From: an uncultured Anaerolineaceae bacterium
Lineage (GTDB): Bacteria; Chloroflexota; Anaerolineae; Anaerolineales; Anaerolineaceae
Reading direction: 5' to 3'
Length of the DNA: 7,386 nt
Assembly (NCBI GenBank): GCA_937907495.1
Contig: CALESS010000476.1
Coordinates: 1 to 7,386 of the forward strand
The translations under genes were made by a program, and so were the position numbers. The stretch's first letter is position 1. Each line of letters opens with the position of its first letter. Shown here piece by piece: positions 1 through 6,132 of this stretch. Below the pieces are notes generated by a model. The model was not told the DNA's origin, searched no databases, and saw only the letters and a list, made by a program, of their open reading frames with translations.

Positions 1-95
1 CAGCCCTCCGCAGAAAAATTCCCCCACCCTGATTATATACCAGGCAGGGGATGTCCAGGTTAATAAAGCGGGGATCTATGGGGGAAGGGCGCGGG

Positions 96-539
96 CTACG
101 TAAACAACCGATCCCAGGGGATGCCAGCCAGGATCAGCACCAGGGTGCCCAGGTACCAGAGGGCAGCCCGGCGGAATTTCTGCAAATCGGTGGGGGCTTT
201 TTTCACCATGGCGCCGCCTACATGCACCAGGATGACCGCAATCAACATCACCAGGCTGTGCTCCACCAGGAAGAAGCGCACATCGGCCACCTTCATTGCC
301 CCGCCAAAGTTGCGCAAGCCAGCGGATGTAATCGGGCTGATGAAATACAAAATCAGGCCGAATAACAGTTGCAGATCCAGGAAGGATGCAAACAGCATTC
401 CGCTGGTCTTATCGGCTTTTTTCCAACTTTGGCGGCCCAGCCAGCCGCTAAAGCCGCGGACGACGGCGTAGATGCCCAAGAGCAGCACCAGCCAACGGGT
501 GATATCGTGTAAAGTCAGCAAAATTTTATAGATGGTCAT
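96..539 (-). CDS. Small four-helix integral membrane protein, function unknown
   Basis: A 147-residue protein read leftwards. Four hydrophobic stretches are visible at about residues 12-30, 47-68, 89-111 and 124-141, separated by short basic loops (KK at 40-41 and 113-114), so it is an inner-membrane protein without a cleavable signal. Polar residues lie in or beside the helices: His11, Arg15-Trp16, Asp55-x-Gln57, Glu93-His94 and His106. From memory, small proteins of this shape occur in Bacteroidetes and Chloroflexi and are sometimes labelled 'cytochrome B'. The histidines could be heme or metal ligands, but that is only inference. The start is well supported: GAGGAG at 548-553 lies 8 nt from the ATG. 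The gene is divergent from mvaA, and nothing links it to the mevalonate pathway. I do not assign a function. Confidence 0.8.
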   Translation of the reverse strand: MTIYKILLTLHDITRWLVLLLGIYAVVRGFSGWLGRQSWKKADKTSGMLFASFLDLQLLFGLILYFISPITSAGLRNFGGAMKVADVRFFLVEHSLVMLIAVILVHVGGAMVKKAPTDLQKFRRAALWYLGTLVLILAGIPWDRLFT

Positions 540-559
540 GGTTCAATCTCCTCGTTGCT

Positions 560-589
560 AGTATACCTGTTTCGCAGGTGATTTTCCAA
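560..589 (-). promoter_or_regulatory. Possible promoter of the membrane-protein gene
   Basis: On the minus strand TTGGAA (584-589) and TATACT (560-565) are separated by 18 nt, a reasonable sigma-70-like pair. Transcription would begin near 553, leaving only about 14 nt before the ATG, with the ribosome binding site at the very 5' end, which is tight. A 5-bp inverted repeat (565-569 with 575-579) lies between the boxes. The pair may be coincidental. Confidence 0.3.
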
Positions 590-639
590 TGGCTGTATAT
601 TAGCCCCTGGCGATGGAAGGGCGTGTGGATTGTTGTAAT

Positions 640-713
640 CCACGGAGATGCAGAGAAGAGCGTTCTTGAGGAGGATACGAACCACAGAGACACAAAGACG
701 CAAAGAAGAAACT
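640..713 (+). repeat. Solo degenerate copy of the CACGGAGACGCAGAG repeat family
   Basis: Two core-like segments, at about 640-657 and 680-706, match the purine-rich cores of the array at 2202-2556 in the same orientation. The linker (roughly GAGCGTTCTTGAGGAGGATAC) also resembles a linker in that array. It lies between the divergent membrane-protein and mvaA genes. A frame crossing it on the minus strand (536-778) would translate the repeat into an SSLRLCVSVV-type peptide and is not a gene. Confidence 0.75.
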
Positions 714-829
714 TTTAATGAAGAATGAACATGGAAGGGATGGGGGAAACCGGCACATCCCAAGAGCCGGTAAACCATCTACTACGGTTGATGATTAAGC
801 TGGGTCGGTCAATCACCGATTCGATTGTT

Positions 830-858
830 GGCGGGTCTCTCGCAAGCCCAGACCCGCC
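830..858 (+). promoter_or_regulatory. Hairpin in the intergenic region upstream of mvaA
   Basis: GGCGGGTCT (830-838) pairs perfectly with AGACCCGCC (850-858) around an 11-nt loop, a 9-bp GC-rich stem about 80 nt before the mvaA start. Five T residues follow at 878-882, too far away for a classical terminator. It could be an operator or a leader structure affecting mvaA. No recognised riboswitch is seen and no clear -35/-10 pair was found for mvaA. Confidence 0.3.
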
Positions 859-928
859 CCTGCCAATAACCTGATAGTTTTTGCCAGTTGGGCAGGGCTA
901 AACTTGCACTTGATGTAAAGGATCAGGC

Positions 929-934
929 GAGGAG
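929..934 (+). promoter_or_regulatory. mvaA ribosome binding site with unusually short spacing
   Basis: GAGGAG ends only 3 nt before the ATG at 938. The frame is closed by TGA at 911-913 and there is no ATG, GTG or TTG in between, so 938 remains the best start. The protein N terminus (FYNLTPEERL) fits the class II HMG-CoA reductase family. Confidence 0.5.
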
Positions 935-937
935 CAA

Positions 938-2113
938 ATGAGTCAACCATCCCAACCACGCAAGTTCTACAACTTGACCCCGGAAGAACGGCTGGATTTT
1001 CTGGCCGAAGCAGCCGGGTTGACCCCCGCTGAACAGGCGGCGCTGGGCGGACTGGGCGGCCTTTCGCTGGAGCAGGCGGACCACATGATCGAGAACGTGG
1101 TCGGCTGCTATGCCCTGCCGCTGGGGATCGCCCAGAATTTCATCGTCAACGGGCGACCGGTGCTGGTGCCGATGGTGGTGGAGGAAGCCTCGATCGTAGC
1201 GGGGGCTTCGTTCATGGCCCGGCTGGCGGCGGCGGGCGGCGGATTCACGGCCCAGGCTTCCCCCCCGGAAATGATCGGCCAATTGCAGGTATTGGATGTG
1301 GCAGATTTGCCGGCGGCCCGCTGGAAGTTACTGGAAAACAAAGACCGCCTTTTACAGGCCGCGGCCGAGGTGGATTCGGTGCTGATTGACCTGGGTGGTG
1401 GCCCGCGCGACCTGGAGGTACGCCTGCTGCCGGATTCACCCATCGGGGCGTTCCTGGTGGTACACCTGATCTACGATGTGCGGGATGCAATGGGCGCGAA
1501 TGCGGTCAATACCGCCTGCGAACGGCTTGCTCCGCTGGTGGAGCAAATCACCGGGGGGCGGGTGCTGCTGCGCATTCTCTCCAACCTGGCGGACCGCCGC
1601 CTGGCGCGGGCGCGGGCGACCATTCCGCTGGCAGAGCTGGCGTTCGATTCCTTTTCCGCGGAAGAGGTGCGGGAGGGCATCCTGGCCGCCTATGCCTTTG
1701 CTGCGGCCGATCCCTATCGGGCGGCTACTCACAACAAGGGCATCATGAACGGGGTGGATGCTGTGGTGCTGGCGACCGGCAACGATTGGCGGGCGGTGGA
1801 AGCCGGGGCGCACGCCTATGCAGCCCGTTTCGGGCGCTATACCAGCCTTTCCACCTGGTCCAAAGATGAGCAGGGCAACCTGATCGGCGAGTTGGCGATG
1901 CCAATGGCCGTGGGGGTGGTAGGCGGGGCAACCCGCGTCCATCCGGCGGCACGGGCAGCCATCAAGCTGATGGGCGTGACGACGGCCATGCAACTGGCGG
2001 AAGTGATCGTGTCTGTTGGTTTAGCCCAAAACCTGGCGGCCTTGCGCGCCCTGGCAACCGAGGGTATTCAACGCGGCCACATGCAATTGCATACCCGGGC
2101 GCGCAACAGTTGA
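938..2113 (+). CDS. mvaA: Hydroxymethylglutaryl-CoA reductase, class II
   Basis: Reduces HMG-CoA to mevalonate with NAD(P)H, the committed step of the mevalonate route to isoprenoids; soluble. Class II signatures are clear: ENVVG (52-56), PLGIAQNF (61-68), VEEAS (81-85), the nucleotide-binding DAMGANAVNT (183-192), HNKGIMNG (265-272), GND (281-283) and GHM (380-382). Glu83, Lys267, Asp283 and His381 fall at exactly the numbers of the catalytic residues in the Pseudomonas mevalonii enzyme, so the active site looks intact. At 391 residues it is short: family members I recall are about 425-430, with a helical C-terminal flap continuing some 45 residues past the catalytic His, whereas this one stops ten residues after it. 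The cofactor cannot be decided by eye. Proximity to HMG-CoA synthase argues for a biosynthetic rather than degradative role. No terminator is visible downstream; repeats begin at about 2202. Confidence 0.95.
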   Translation: MSQPSQPRKFYNLTPEERLDFLAEAAGLTPAEQAALGGLGGLSLEQADHMIENVVGCYALPLGIAQNFIVNGRPVLVPMVVEEASIVAGASFMARLAAAGGGFTAQASPPEMIGQLQVLDVADLPAARWKLLENKDRLLQAAAEVDSVLIDLGGGPRDLEVRLLPDSPIGAFLVVHLIYDVRDAMGANAVNTACERLAPLVEQITGGRVLLRILSNLADRRLARARATIPLAELAFDSFSAEEVREGILAAYAFAAADPYRAATHNKGIMNGVDAVVLATGNDWRAVEAGAHAYAARFGRYTSLSTWSKDEQGNLIGELAMPMAVGVVGGATRVHPAARAAIKLMGVTTAMQLAEVIVSVGLAQNLAALRALATEGIQRGHMQLHTRARNS

Positions 2114-2201
2114 GTTCCCCGCGGCAGGGTGGAAAAGGTGATGGATAAGAGAGCAAACCGCTAAGTCTTATAGGAAAACGGGGCTGCTAAATAGAAGCGA
2201 A

Positions 2202-2556
2202 CCACAGAGACACGGAGACGCAGAGAAGAACCTTTTTGGTAAGGATGTAAACCACGGAGACGCAGAGAAGAGCGTTGTGGAGGAAGATCCAAAACACAAA
2301 AACACAGAGGCACAGAGAAAAACGTTTTTGGTAAGGATGTAAAAAAACCAAGGAGATGCAGAGACGCAGAGAAGAACCTTTTTGGTAAGGATGTAAACCA
2401 CGGAGACGCAGAGAAGAGCGTTGTGGAGGAAGATCCAAAACACAAAAACACAGAGGCACAGAGAAAAACGTTTTTGGTAAGGATGTAAAAAAACCAAGGA
2501 GATGCAGAGACGCAGAGGAAAACAGGTGCTTAAAAAGCGGACCGCAGAACCACGGA
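2202..2556 (+). repeat. Purine-rich repeat array upstream of the GxxExxY gene
   Basis: About seven core segments of the type aaaccacggagacgcagaga (exact at 2249-2268 and 2395-2414) recur every 45-50 bases. Two kinds of linker separate them, one with CTTTTTGGTAAGGATGTAA and one with GTTGTGGAGGAAGATCC. A degenerate last copy with ACCACGGATAAAAA ends near 2556. The top strand is almost entirely purine within cores. All minus-strand frames here (2161-2600) encode only low-complexity LCVSVV-like peptides and are rejected as genes. The core is the reverse complement of that in the array at 3030-3690. Confidence 0.92.
2215..2517 (+). repeat. Perfect 146-bp tandem duplication
   Basis: Bases 2215-2360 are repeated without a visible mismatch at 2361-2506, and the match continues to 2517 as a partial third copy. 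Each unit contains three core segments and both linker types. Exact identity implies recent duplication or ongoing homogenisation. Confidence 0.93.
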
Positions 2557-2613
2557 TAAAAAGGCCTAATTCCGTTGATAAAAAACGATGGAGCATACAT
2601 TGCAGGTGAACCG

Positions 2614-3018
2614 ATGAGTTATACCCGGTCAGACAATCAGGAAGATTATCCAGAAGCGGAGCTAACCGAGAAAATCATCGGTGCGGCGATTGAGGTTCAC
2701 CGCGCCCTGGGACCCGGCCTGCTGGAAAGTGTTTATCAGGTTTGCATGCAAAGGGAATTATCCTTACGCAATATTCCCTTCGAATCAGAAAAACCTCTTG
2801 CAATATCCTATAAAGGGGTTTCTGTGGAAGGCGGGCTTCGCTTGGATTTTCTGATAGACGGTAAGGTGGTTGTGGAATTAAAAGCTGTCAACGATTTGCT
2901 CCCGATCCACCAGGCTCAATTATTGACCTATCTGAAACTTACTGGATGTAAAGTAGGTTTGCTGATCAATTTTAATGTGCGCGTCCTCAAAGACGGCATC
3001 AAGCGGGCTGTGAATTAA
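2614..3018 (+). CDS. GxxExxY protein, PD-(D/E)XK nuclease superfamily
   Basis: A 134-residue single-domain protein of the GxxExxY family, which is placed in the PD-(D/E)XK nuclease superfamily; its biological role is unknown. The signature GLLESVY is at 35-41, followed by Asp78 (RLDF), the Glu88-Leu-Lys90 motif (VELKAV) and QLLTY at 102-106, a QxxxY motif like that of RecB/Cas4-type nucleases. The nuclease core is therefore complete and probably metal-dependent. ATG at 2614 is preferred: AGGTGA at 2604-2609 precedes it and the family's [14 protein letters not shown] segment begins soon after. A TTG at 2575 would add 13 residues with no good ribosome binding site. Length is normal. Its GC content is visibly lower than that of the mva genes. 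It is bracketed by inverted repeat arrays, the right one starting 11 nt after the stop codon. Confidence 0.9.
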   Translation: MSYTRSDNQEDYPEAELTEKIIGAAIEVHRALGPGLLESVYQVCMQRELSLRNIPFESEKPLAISYKGVSVEGGLRLDFLIDGKVVVELKAVNDLLPIHQAQLLTYLKLTGCKVGLLINFNVRVLKDGIKRAVN

Positions 3019-3029
3019 TTTGTGCGCTA

Positions 3030-3690
3030 AATCAAGCTCCTCTCAGTGTCTCTGCGTCTCCGTGGTTTATCTATGAGGATGGAAGATGCCAATTAACCAA
3101 GCTTTTCTCAGCGTCTCTGCGTCTCCGTGGTTTATCTATGAGGATGGAAGATGCCAATTAATCAAGCTCTTCTCAGCGTCTCTGCGTCTCCGTGATTTAT
3201 CTATGAGGATCGAAGATGCCAATTTACCAAGCTTTTCTCAGCGTCTCTGCGTCTCCGTGGTTCATCCATGAGGATTGATAATGCCGATAAATCAAAATCT
3301 CCTCCCTGTCTCTGCGTCTCCGTGGTTTATCTATGAGGATGGAAGATGCCAATTAACCAAGCTTTTCTCAGCGTCTCTGCGTCTCCGTGGTTTATCTATG
3401 AGGATGGAAGATGCCAATTAATCAAGCTCTTCTCAGCGTCTCTGCGTCTCCGTGATTTATCTATGAGGATCGAAGATGCCAATTAACCAAGCTTTTCTCA
3501 GCGTCTCTGTGTCTCAGTGGTTCCTAAAGCAGGATTGAAGATGCCAACTAACCAAGCTCTTCTCCGTGTCTCAGCGTCTCCGTGGTTCCTCAAGCAGGAT
3601 TGAAGATGCCAACTAACCAAGCTTTTCTCAGCGTCTCTGCGTCTCAGTGGTTCATCCATAAGGATTAATGATGCCGATTAATCCAGTTCG
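3030..3690 (-). repeat. Array of ten 65-bp tandem repeats, core inverted relative to the left array
   Basis: The marker GTCTCTGCGTCTCCGTGG, or a close variant, begins at 3048, 3113, 3178, 3243, 3308, 3373, 3438, 3503, 3568 and 3633, an exact 65-bp period. A truncated eleventh core starts at 3690. Each unit joins the core to a linker with GAGGATGGAAGATGCC and CAAGCTTTTCTC. Read on the minus strand the core matches the array at 2202-2556, but the linkers do not. The period is not a multiple of three, so the 61-codon frame at 3086-3271 merely cycles through the repeat and is not a gene. It lacks CRISPR character: linkers are near-identical and cores vary. Confidence 0.93.
3048..3502. repeat. Higher-order 260-bp duplication inside the 65-bp array
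   Basis: Units 1-3 (3048-3242) recur as units 5-7 (3308-3502), offset by four units. I see one difference in 195 positions (T at 3225 against A at 3485). Units 4, 8, 9 and 10 are more divergent. The array therefore grew by copying blocks of units as well as single units. Confidence 0.85.
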
Positions 3691-3696
3691 TCTCTG

Positions 3697-3724
3697 TAGT
3701 TCTTTTTTGAATAAATTCTATAAT
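3697..3724 (+). promoter_or_regulatory. Probable promoter of the HMG-CoA synthase operon
   Basis: TATAAT at 3719-3724 is a consensus -10 box, 39 nt before the mvaS ATG. The -35 region (around 3697-3702) is poor, and a T-run precedes the -10. The last truncated repeat core (3690-3700) abuts or overlaps the -35 position, so the array ends right at this promoter. Confidence 0.45.
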
Positions 3725-3763
3725 TTCTGATGGTTTGTTCCACCGCTTGAAAGGGAAATAACA

Positions 3764-4837
3764 ATGACAGAAACAAATCCAACTGCAATACTCAAACCCG
3801 ATCGCCCGGTCGGGATCATCGGCTACGGTGCCTATGTGCCGCGCTACCGCCTGCCCGCCAGTGAAGTGGCCCGCGTCTGGGCCGGCGGTAAGGGCGGCCT
3901 GCCCGTAAAGGAAAAGGCTGTAGCCGGCCTGGACGAGGACGTGGTTACCATGTCCATCGAGGCCGGACGCAACGCCCTGTTGCGCGCCCGAATTGACCCG
4001 GAATTGCTGCGCGCCGTCTGGGTCGGTTCGGAATCGCACCCTTACGCGGTTAAGCCCACGGGCACGCTGGTAGCCGAAGCCCTCGGCGCCGCGCCCAGCG
4101 TCTCCGCAGGCGACTGGGAATTCGCCTGCAAAGCCGGCACCGAAGCCATGGTCGCTGCCATGGGCCTGGTGGGGTCCGGCATGGCGCGCTACGCCCTGGC
4201 GATCGGCATGGATACCGCCCAGGGCCGCCCGGGTGATGCGCTGGAATACACCGCCGCCTCCGGCGGGGCTGCCTACATCCTCGGCCCGGCGGATGAATCC
4301 CTGGCGGTCATCGAAGGCTCCTACTCCTACGTCACCGATACGCCAGATTTCTGGCGGCGCGCCGAGCGCAAATACCCGGAACATGGTCACCGTTTCACCG
4401 GCGAACCGGCTTACTTCAAGCACATCATCGAAGCGGGCCAGCACCTGATGGATGAGTTTGGCCTCAAACCGGCGGATTTTTCCTACGCCATCTTTCACCA
4501 GCCCAACACCAAGTTCCCGCAGCGGGCAGCCCAATTACTGGGCTTTACACCCGAGCAGATCAAGCCCGGCCTGCTCTCGCCCGTCATCGGCAACACCTAC
4601 GCCGGCGCCGCCATGATCGGCCTGACCGCCACCCTGGATGTGGCCCAGCCCGGTGACCGCATCCTGATGGTCTCCTTCGGCTCCGGCGCCGGGTCGGATG
4701 CCTTCCTGATCACCGTCACCCCGGCGCTGGTTGAACGCCGCAGCCTGGCTCCCGCCACCGCCGAATACATTGCCCGCCGCACCCCGGTTGACTACGCCGA
4801 GTATGCACGTATGCGCGGCAAGATTGCCCTGGAATGA
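3764..4837 (+). CDS. mvaS: Hydroxymethylglutaryl-CoA synthase, archaeal type
   Basis: Condenses acetyl-CoA with acetoacetyl-CoA to HMG-CoA. The 357-residue protein has the archaeal-type layout (usual length about 345-350) rather than that of the longer eukaryotic and Gram-positive enzymes. Visible motifs: [13 protein letters not shown] near the N terminus (17-29), [12 protein letters not shown] (88-99) with catalytic Glu90, [10 protein letters not shown] (119-128) with the acyl-carrying Cys122, FHQPN (244-248) with His245, GNTYAGA (276-282) and SFGSGAGSD (304-312). The catalytic triad is intact. The start is supported by AAGGGA at 3751-3756, 7 nt upstream. The stop overlaps the ATG of the next gene (ATGA), implying translational coupling. 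With a thiolase-fold and a DUF35 protein next, it should form the archaeal-type thiolase/HMG-CoA synthase/DUF35 complex. I use mvaS as a generic symbol. Confidence 0.94.
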   Translation: MTETNPTAILKPDRPVGIIGYGAYVPRYRLPASEVARVWAGGKGGLPVKEKAVAGLDEDVVTMSIEAGRNALLRARIDPELLRAVWVGSESHPYAVKPTGTLVAEALGAAPSVSAGDWEFACKAGTEAMVAAMGLVGSGMARYALAIGMDTAQGRPGDALEYTAASGGAAYILGPADESLAVIEGSYSYVTDTPDFWRRAERKYPEHGHRFTGEPAYFKHIIEAGQHLMDEFGLKPADFSYAIFHQPNTKFPQRAAQLLGFTPEQIKPGLLSPVIGNTYAGAAMIGLTATLDVAQPGDRILMVSFGSGAGSDAFLITVTPALVERRSLAPATAEYIARRTPVDYAEYARMRGKIALE

Positions 4838-6006
4838 GTGAGGCCCCCATGAGTGATGTGGTGATTGCCGGTATCGGCCAGACCCCGGTGGGCGAACACT
4901 GGGAGCTTTCGCTGCGCACCCTGGCGGTGCGCGCCATCCAGGCAGCCCGCCAAGATGCAGGCGGATTGCGTCCACAGGCGATGTATGTGGGGAATTTCCT
5001 GGCTTCCATGATCTCGCACCAGGCCAACCTCGGCGCACTGCTGGCAGAATGGAGCGGCCTGGAAGGTATTGAAGCCTACACCCTGGAATCGGCGGGGGCA
5101 TCCGGCGGCTCGGCTTTTCGGCAAGGTTACCTGGCGGTAGCCAGCGGCCTGGTGGATGTAGCGCTGGTGGTGGGAGTGGAAAAATATAATGACGCCATCG
5201 GCCCGCAGTTGGAAGCCGCCCTGGCACAGACCGGGGACTACGACTACGAGATGGTGCAGGGCATGACGCCCGTCACCCAGGCTGCCATTTTGATGCAGCG
5301 ATATATGTACGAGCACAACGTGCCTCGCCCCGCCTTTGGCGAGATCCCCCTGCTGGCGCATGCCAACGGGGTGAATAACCCGTATGCCCTGTTTCAGAAG
5401 GCCATCCGGCGCGAGGTGTATGACGGCTCGGAATTCTACTCCGACCCGCTCAACATGTTCGATATGGCCCCCTATGCGGATGGCGCGGCGGCGGTGCTGC
5501 TCACCCGCCAGGCGCTGCTGCCAGCGCACCACCCCTACCCCGTGGTGCGGGTCAGTGGTTCCAGCTCCGTGATTGACCGGCTGGCCCTGCACGACCGGCC
5601 CGATCCCCTGGCCTTTGAGGCCGCCGGGCGCTCCATCCAACAAGCCTGCCGCCAGGCGGGCATTTTACCGACCGATGTGGATTTCTTCGAACTGTGCGAT
5701 ACCTTCTCCATTTTCGCCTACCTCAGCCTGGAAGCGGCGGGGTACGCCCCGCCCGGTGAGGCCTGGAAGATGGCTGCCGATGGGCGGCTGGCGCTGAAGG
5801 GCGATCTACCGATCCTGACCATGGGCGGGCTGAAAGCGCGCGGCAACCCGATTGGCGCGACCGGAGTATACCAGGTGGTGGAGGCGGTATTGCAGTTGCG
5901 CGGTCTGGCTGGCAAGAATCAGATCCCCAATGCCCGGCGCGGGCTGGTGCAATGCCTGGGCGGCCCGGCCTCCACGGCAGTCAGCCACGTTTTGCAGCGA
6001 ATCTGA
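4834..6006 (+). CDS. Thiolase-fold protein of the archaeal HMG-CoA synthase complex, canonical catalytic residues missing
   Basis: A 390-residue SCP2/archaeal-type thiolase homologue of normal length. In archaea this partner makes acetoacetyl-CoA and passes it to HMG-CoA synthase. The fold is well kept: [11 protein letters not shown] (13-23), [15 protein letters not shown] (103-117), [10 protein letters not shown] (176-185), YADGAAA (214-220) and [14 protein letters not shown] (331-344). The active-site loops are altered. The nucleophile motif, normally like ACASG, reads AGASG with Gly88 (GGG at 5095). The HDAF-type motif reads CDTF with Cys288 (TGC at 5695). The GHPxGATG motif reads GNPIGATG with Asn338 (AAC at 5845). 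The last loop has Pro378 after Gly-Gly. Ordinary Claisen thiolase chemistry is therefore unlikely; a scaffold role or changed chemistry is inferred. ATG 4834 overlaps the mvaS stop; ATG 4849 is an alternative with a better ribosome binding site (GTGAGG at 4838-4843). Confidence 0.88.
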   Translation: MSEAPMSDVVIAGIGQTPVGEHWELSLRTLAVRAIQAARQDAGGLRPQAMYVGNFLASMISHQANLGALLAEWSGLEGIEAYTLESAGASGGSAFRQGYLAVASGLVDVALVVGVEKYNDAIGPQLEAALAQTGDYDYEMVQGMTPVTQAAILMQRYMYEHNVPRPAFGEIPLLAHANGVNNPYALFQKAIRREVYDGSEFYSDPLNMFDMAPYADGAAAVLLTRQALLPAHHPYPVVRVSGSSSVIDRLALHDRPDPLAFEAAGRSIQQACRQAGILPTDVDFFELCDTFSIFAYLSLEAAGYAPPGEAWKMAADGRLALKGDLPILTMGGLKARGNPIGATGVYQVVEAVLQLRGLAGKNQIPNARRGLVQCLGGPASTAVSHVLQRI

Positions 6007-6060
6007 TAGGAATTGAGAGTCTCCCGCTTATAAACTTAGCATCGAAGCAAGAAACCATCT

Positions 6061-6108
6061 GAACCACGGTGGCTTGGAGAAAATTCATTCACGAACTCAC
6101 GGTGGTTC
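6061..6108 (+). repeat. Imperfect inverted repeat between the thiolase-like and DUF35 genes
   Basis: GAACCACGGTG (6061-6071) faces CACGGTGGTTC (6098-6108). They pair as 7 + 3 bp with one G-G mismatch around a 26-nt loop. The ends GAACCACGG and GTGGTTC also resemble the ends of the repeat cores elsewhere in the window, so this may be a decayed pair of that family. It sits in the 126-bp gap inside the operon and could tune expression of the DUF35 gene. No T-run follows. Confidence 0.35.
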
Positions 6109-6132
6109 AAAGGAAAATTTAGGAGCAATTTA

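Larger units (their letters stand above)
2202..3690. mobile_element. Candidate composite element: GxxExxY gene between inverted repeat arrays
   Basis: A nuclease-family gene is flanked at left by purine-rich cores and at right by their exact reverse complement. For example, the 20-mer at 2249-2268 is the reverse complement of 3049-3068. The block separates mvaA from the other mevalonate genes. There is no transposase, no recognised terminal inverted repeat and no target-site duplication that I can see, so mobility is inferred only from architecture and from a solo repeat copy at 640-713. It could instead be locally expanded repeats around a resident gene. Confidence 0.35.

Noticed and set aside
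14..50. Possible terminator of the minus-strand membrane gene (CCCTG/CAGGG arms with AATTTTT)
   Set aside because: The stem is only 5 bp with a long loop and a mismatch, too weak to report as a feature.
536..778. 80-codon minus-strand frame upstream of the membrane-protein gene
   Set aside because: Its middle part translates the solo repeat copy at 640-713, and it overlaps the membrane gene's start and ribosome binding site.
2161..2600. Three long overlapping minus-strand frames of 96-142 codons rich in LCVSVV/SLRLRG peptides
   Set aside because: They are translations of the purine-rich repeat array read in different frames. They have no ribosome binding sites and their peptides repeat with the DNA period.
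3086..3271. 61-codon plus-strand frame in the right array
   Set aside because: It consists only of 65-bp repeat units. The period is not a multiple of three, so the same DNA is read in successive frames.
3030..3690. CRISPR-like regular spacing
   Set aside because: The stretches between cores are near-identical from unit to unit, not unique spacers, and no cas genes are present. It is a plain tandem repeat.
3665..4534. 289-codon minus-strand frame opposite the HMG-CoA synthase gene, and similar frames opposite the thiolase-like gene (4535-5227, 4792-5643)
   Set aside because: They are shadows of GC-rich coding DNA. The plus-strand proteins have clear family motifs and these do not.
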